A stretch of DNA of 8,402 bases, taken from Wukongarchaeum sp048886645. Its GTDB lineage: Archaea > Asgardarchaeota > Wukongarchaeia > Wukongarchaeales > Wukongarchaeaceae. The position numbers were made by a program, and so were the translations under genes. Location of the stretch: NCBI GenBank assembly GCA_048886645.1, contig JBHLKN010000086.1:1-8402 (forward strand), in the 5' to 3' direction. The notes below the pieces were generated by a model that was given only the letters and a program-made list of their open reading frames with translations, was not told where the DNA came from and searched no databases. Numbering within the stretch: position 1 is the stretch's first letter; every line of letters begins with the position of its first letter. This document shows positions 6,309 through 8,402 of this stretch, one piece after another.

Positions 6309-6821
6309 ATGGATGAACTTGAGATAGATGAACTAGATTTAAAAATATTACAAATTTTGTACGAGGACTCAAGAATCGCTTTTACAGAAATAGCTAGGAT
6401 ATTGGATGTTCCAGACACAACGATTCATTTTCGCGTAAAAAAAATGAAAAAACAAGGAGTTATTAGCAGATTCACATTAAATATCCCCCCGCAAAAATTA
6501 GGTTTTGAACATATAATTCTCCTAATTATAGACCTTGAGGAACTTGCAATACCTGCCATCTCTAAAAAACGAACAGAAGATTTTTGCGCAAAATTTGCTG
6601 AAGAAAAAGAGATAAGATTTGTAGCTCTTGATGAAACCGGTTCAAAGATTGTCATGATGACAATCGGAAAAACGATGGAGGAAATCGAGGAATTTATAAC
6701 GCGCATTAGAAAAATTCCTGATGTAGAAAGTGTAAAAGTAGAAAAGCTTATTAAGATTTTCAAGGGGTTAGAATTTACTATTCCGCCTATCAAAGAAAAA
6801 GAAATACTAATAAGTAAATAA
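6309..6821 (+). CDS. Lrp/AsnC family transcriptional regulator
   Basis: The 170-residue protein has the two classic parts. An N-terminal winged HTH spans about 7-60: DELDLKILQILYEDSR, then FTEIARILDVPDTTIHFRVKKMKKQGVI, the 'AsnC' HTH with its recognition helix at about 36-48. A C-terminal RAM/ligand-binding alpha-beta domain spans about 67-155 (IILLIIDLEEL, IRFVALDETGSKIVMMTIG, IPDVESVKVEKLIKIFKG). Members form dimers or octamers and sense amino acids or other small molecules. The ligand cannot be read from the sequence. The tail of about 15 residues after the RAM domain is slightly long. The ATG at 6309 is preferred by its position right before the HTH. The KaiC-like gene starts 22 bp downstream and is probably co-transcribed, which suggests a shared role or that Lrp controls both. 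Confidence 0.93.
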   Translation: MDELEIDELDLKILQILYEDSRIAFTEIARILDVPDTTIHFRVKKMKKQGVISRFTLNIPPQKLGFEHIILLIIDLEELAIPAISKKRTEDFCAKFAEEKEIRFVALDETGSKIVMMTIGKTMEEIEEFITRIRKIPDVESVKVEKLIKIFKGLEFTIPPIKEKEILISK

Positions 6822-6823
6822 AC

Positions 6824-6864
6824 ATGAAAAGGAGGATATTATACTGAAAACTAATGAAAAGGAG
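6824..6864 (+). repeat. Repeated ATGAAAAGGAG, 30-bp period, at the KaiC-like gene start
   Basis: The 11-mer ATGAAAAGGAG occurs at 6824-6834 and again at 6854-6864. The first copy contains the SD of the KaiC-like gene. The second lies inside its first codons in another frame. Both ATGs open tiny frames (7 and 5 codons) that stop at once, so neither is the start of the ATPase. Confidence 0.75.
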
Positions 6865-7581
6865 AGAGTAAAGATAGGAATCCCCGGTTTGGATAGCATA
6901 TTCCATGGGGGATTCTTGAGGGGATCAAATATACTGATCTCTGGGGGTACAGGCACAGGAAAAACCATTTTTTGTATGCAATTTTTACACAACGGTGTTA
7001 CAAAATACGACGAAGCTGGAGTATTTGTCACCCTTGAAGAAAGACCAAAAGAATTAAGAACAGAAGCAGCAAAACTAGGGTTCGACTTTGAATCCCTAGA
7101 AGAAGAAAACAAGCTGATTATTATAGACGCAGCTTCAAGCCGAGCAAGCCTCCCCTCCATGGAAAAATACGCAGTGCGAAGAGGCTTCGATATCAACACC
7201 CTCGCCCAAGAAATATACAGGGCAACAAAAGACCTAGGAGCCCATAGAATCGCGATAGATTCCCTATCCGGTTTAGGCATAAAATTTGAAGGATTATTGG
7301 AAATAAGAACCGCCATATTTAAACTCTCAGCCCTTCTAAACGAGTTAGAATGCACCTCAGTAATGACAAGCGAAATACCCACAAGCGGTTCATGGTCCAG
7401 ATTCGGCGTCGAAGAATTCATAGCACAAGGAGTTGTAATCCTCTTCCTAGAAGAAGAGAAAGGAGAACTGAGAAGAAGTTTCGTAGTGCGAAAAATGCGA
7501 GGAACCAGCCACAGCCTTAAACGCTTCCCCTTTGAAATAACGGATCATGGAATAGTGGTAATGCCTGGCGGAGAACTATAA
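6844..7581 (+). CDS. KaiC-like single-domain RecA-superfamily ATPase with a likely CTG start
   Basis: The protein has one KaiC domain, as in many archaeal KaiC-like ATPases. From the proposed start it has 245 residues and opens with the family signature GIPGLDSIFHGGFLRG. Walker A is GGTGTGKT (34-41), the catalytic glutamates are E65-E66 in VTLEERP, and Walker B is RIAIDS (135-140). The later MTSEIP and MRGTSHS blocks also fit the family. Start choice: GIPGLD is upstream of the first TTG, at 6889, which would cut the fold and lose conserved residues. The frame is open back to 6814 but contains no ATG, GTG or usable TTG. The CTG at 6844-6846 lies 8 nt after a strong GGAGG (6831-6835) and yields KTNEKERVKIGIPG, a natural N-terminus. 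ATA at 6841 is an alternative. It forms an operon with the Lrp gene. The function of such ATPases is mostly unknown; some regulate motility or signalling. Confidence 0.9.
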   Translation: MKTNEKERVKIGIPGLDSIFHGGFLRGSNILISGGTGTGKTIFCMQFLHNGVTKYDEAGVFVTLEERPKELRTEAAKLGFDFESLEEENKLIIIDAASSRASLPSMEKYAVRRGFDINTLAQEIYRATKDLGAHRIAIDSLSGLGIKFEGLLEIRTAIFKLSALLNELECTSVMTSEIPTSGSWSRFGVEEFIAQGVVILFLEEEKGELRRSFVVRKMRGTSHSLKRFPFEITDHGIVVMPGGEL

Positions 7582-7595
7582 AAGCTGAACAGGTT

Positions 7596-7660
7596 AGAAA
7601 AGAGTTATTACCCCCAAACTTTTCTCTTATTTTTTAGCTAACTTTTTTTGTTTTTTAGAG
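7596..7660 (+). terminator. Probable terminator after the KaiC-like gene
   Basis: The arms AGAAAAG (7596-7602) and CTTTTCT (7619-7625) could form a weak stem with a 16-nt loop. They are followed by long T-tracts (TTATTTTTT, CTTTTTTTG, TTTTTTAG). The T-tracts alone would suffice for archaeal termination. A TATA-like TTATTTTTTAG near 7627-7637 could also drive the next gene. No coding region is seen in the 108-bp gap 7582-7689. Confidence 0.5.
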
Positions 7661-7689
7661 TTATTTCTAAACTTTTTTCGGTGTTTTTA

Positions 7690-8402
7690 GTGGAAAACGA
7701 GGATAAGGTGGCTAGTAACCGCGTTTTTGAAGGGGATTATGTCATTATAGCGCTTGATCGGAAAAGAAAGTGGGTATTGAGAATAGAAAAAGGGAAGGAA
7801 TTGCATACTCATAAAGGGGTTATAGATTTGGGGGACATCATAGGGTTAGAGTTTGGTTCAAGAATAAAAAGTTCAGGTGGAACAGTTTTTTACGTTTTCA
7901 GACACTCTTTACCAGAAGCTATTTACAAGTTTAAGCGTGCAACCCAAATAGTCTACCCCAAGGACTATGGTCTCATTTTGATGTTTGGAGAAGTAGTTCC
8001 TGGAAGTCGTGTTATAGAGGTTGGTGTGGGAAGCGGAGCTTTGACGGCGGTAATTGCTACTTATGTGGGATCTTTTGGGAGAGTTTATGGGTATGAGATA
8101 AATGAAAAAAATTTGAAAATTGCTGAGAAAAATCTTGAAAAACTTGGGGTTTTAGACGTTGTAGAGTTGAAACTAAAAGATGCAAGGGAGGGATTTGATG
8201 AAAAAAACGTAGATACTGTTATAGTTGATATGGGAGATCCTTGGGAGGTGATTCCCAAAGTCTATGATGTTTTAGTTGGCGGGGGTAATATTGTGGTTTT
8301 TGTGCCAACTTTTAATCAAATTGAACGCGTGGTTCAAAGTTTGGAAGAGAATAATTTTGGCTTTATAAGGGCTGTTGAATGCTTACTTAGAGATATAGAA
8401 GT
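7690..8402 (+). CDS. trmI: tRNA (adenine-N1)-methyltransferase, TrmI type, partial (3' end off the window)
   Basis: This is a SAM-dependent methyltransferase that makes m1A in the T-loop of tRNA (positions 57/58 in archaea). 237 codons are visible before the edge; about 20-30 residues should be missing. The N-terminal OB-like domain reads FEGDYVIIALDRKRKWVLRI, then HTHKGVIDLGDIIG (39-52), typical of the family. YPKDYGLIL precedes the Rossmann fold. Motif I is VIEVGVGSGALT (108-119), the ribose-binding acid is E136 in GYEIN, and motif IV is VIVDMGDPWEV (177-187). VPTFNQIERVV and ECLLRDIE near the end also fit. The start is uncertain: GTG at 7690 follows a weak GGTG by 6 nt, and GTG at 7708 follows GAGG by 5 nt. 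Either keeps the fold intact. It is separated from the KaiC-like gene by a T-rich terminator region, so it is probably transcribed on its own. Confidence 0.88.
   Translation, partial: MENEDKVASNRVFEGDYVIIALDRKRKWVLRIEKGKELHTHKGVIDLGDIIGLEFGSRIKSSGGTVFYVFRHSLPEAIYKFKRATQIVYPKDYGLILMFGEVVPGSRVIEVGVGSGALTAVIATYVGSFGRVYGYEINEKNLKIAEKNLEKLGVLDVVELKLKDAREGFDEKNVDTVIVDMGDPWEVIPKVYDVLVGGGNIVVFVPTFNQIERVVQSLEENNFGFIRAVECLLRDIE

Noticed and set aside
6425..6793. 122-codon frame antisense to the Lrp/AsnC gene
   Set aside because: It is a shadow of a well-supported HTH/RAM protein and has no family resemblance of its own.
6807..7421. Long open frame (204 codons) antisense to the KaiC-like gene
   Set aside because: Serine-rich low-quality translation with no recognisable domain. 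It mirrors the coding strand of a clear ATPase gene and has no convincing start signal.

Overview
This window looks archaeal. Its protein families are typical of archaea: a four-CBS-domain protein, an archaeal-type RqcH/NEMF homologue, an Lrp/AsnC regulator followed by a single-domain KaiC-like ATPase, an archaeal TrmI-type tRNA m1A methyltransferase, a Mut7-C RNase with a zinc ribbon, and a stand-alone AMMECR1 protein. Starts are preceded by Shine-Dalgarno (SD) stretches of the GGAGGTG type or by TATA-like A/T boxes, and the DNA is AT-rich. The lineage cannot be fixed from this sequence alone. A Bathyarchaeia/Thermoproteota-like or related uncultured lineage is a guess.

Layout: everything left of about 5730 is coded on the minus strand, and everything right of it on the plus strand. 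Read in the direction of transcription, the minus block runs rqcH (3672-5729), four-CBS protein (2746-3555), dihydroorotase pyrC (1360-2688), Mut7-C RNase (854-1339), AMMECR1 (174-803), and a small HTH regulator cut by the left edge (1-133). pyrC, Mut7-C and AMMECR1 are closely spaced and probably co-transcribed. TATA-like boxes precede pyrC and the CBS gene.

The plus block runs from a three-helix membrane protein that I read as EMC6-like (5745-6089), through a 219-bp AT-rich gap with repeats, an Lrp/AsnC regulator (6309-6821), a KaiC-like ATPase that appears to use a CTG start (6844-7581), and a T-rich terminator region, to a tRNA (adenine-N1)-methyltransferase cut by the right edge (7690-8402).

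Functions are mostly housekeeping: pyrimidine synthesis, rescue of stalled ribosomes, tRNA modification, possible membrane-protein insertion, and nucleotide sensing through CBS domains. The main points of interest are: (1) the rqcH/EMC6-like head-to-head junction, with only 15 bp between the two start codons and two back-to-back SD sequences; (2) the KaiC-like gene, which has no ATG, GTG or usable TTG in frame but a CTG at ideal distance from a strong SD; (3) two palindromes in the leader of the CBS gene, placed on the TATA box and on the predicted transcription start; and (4) a 20-bp direct repeat across the end of the EMC6-like gene. I found no RNA genes, CRISPR arrays, insertion sequences or obvious defence system.
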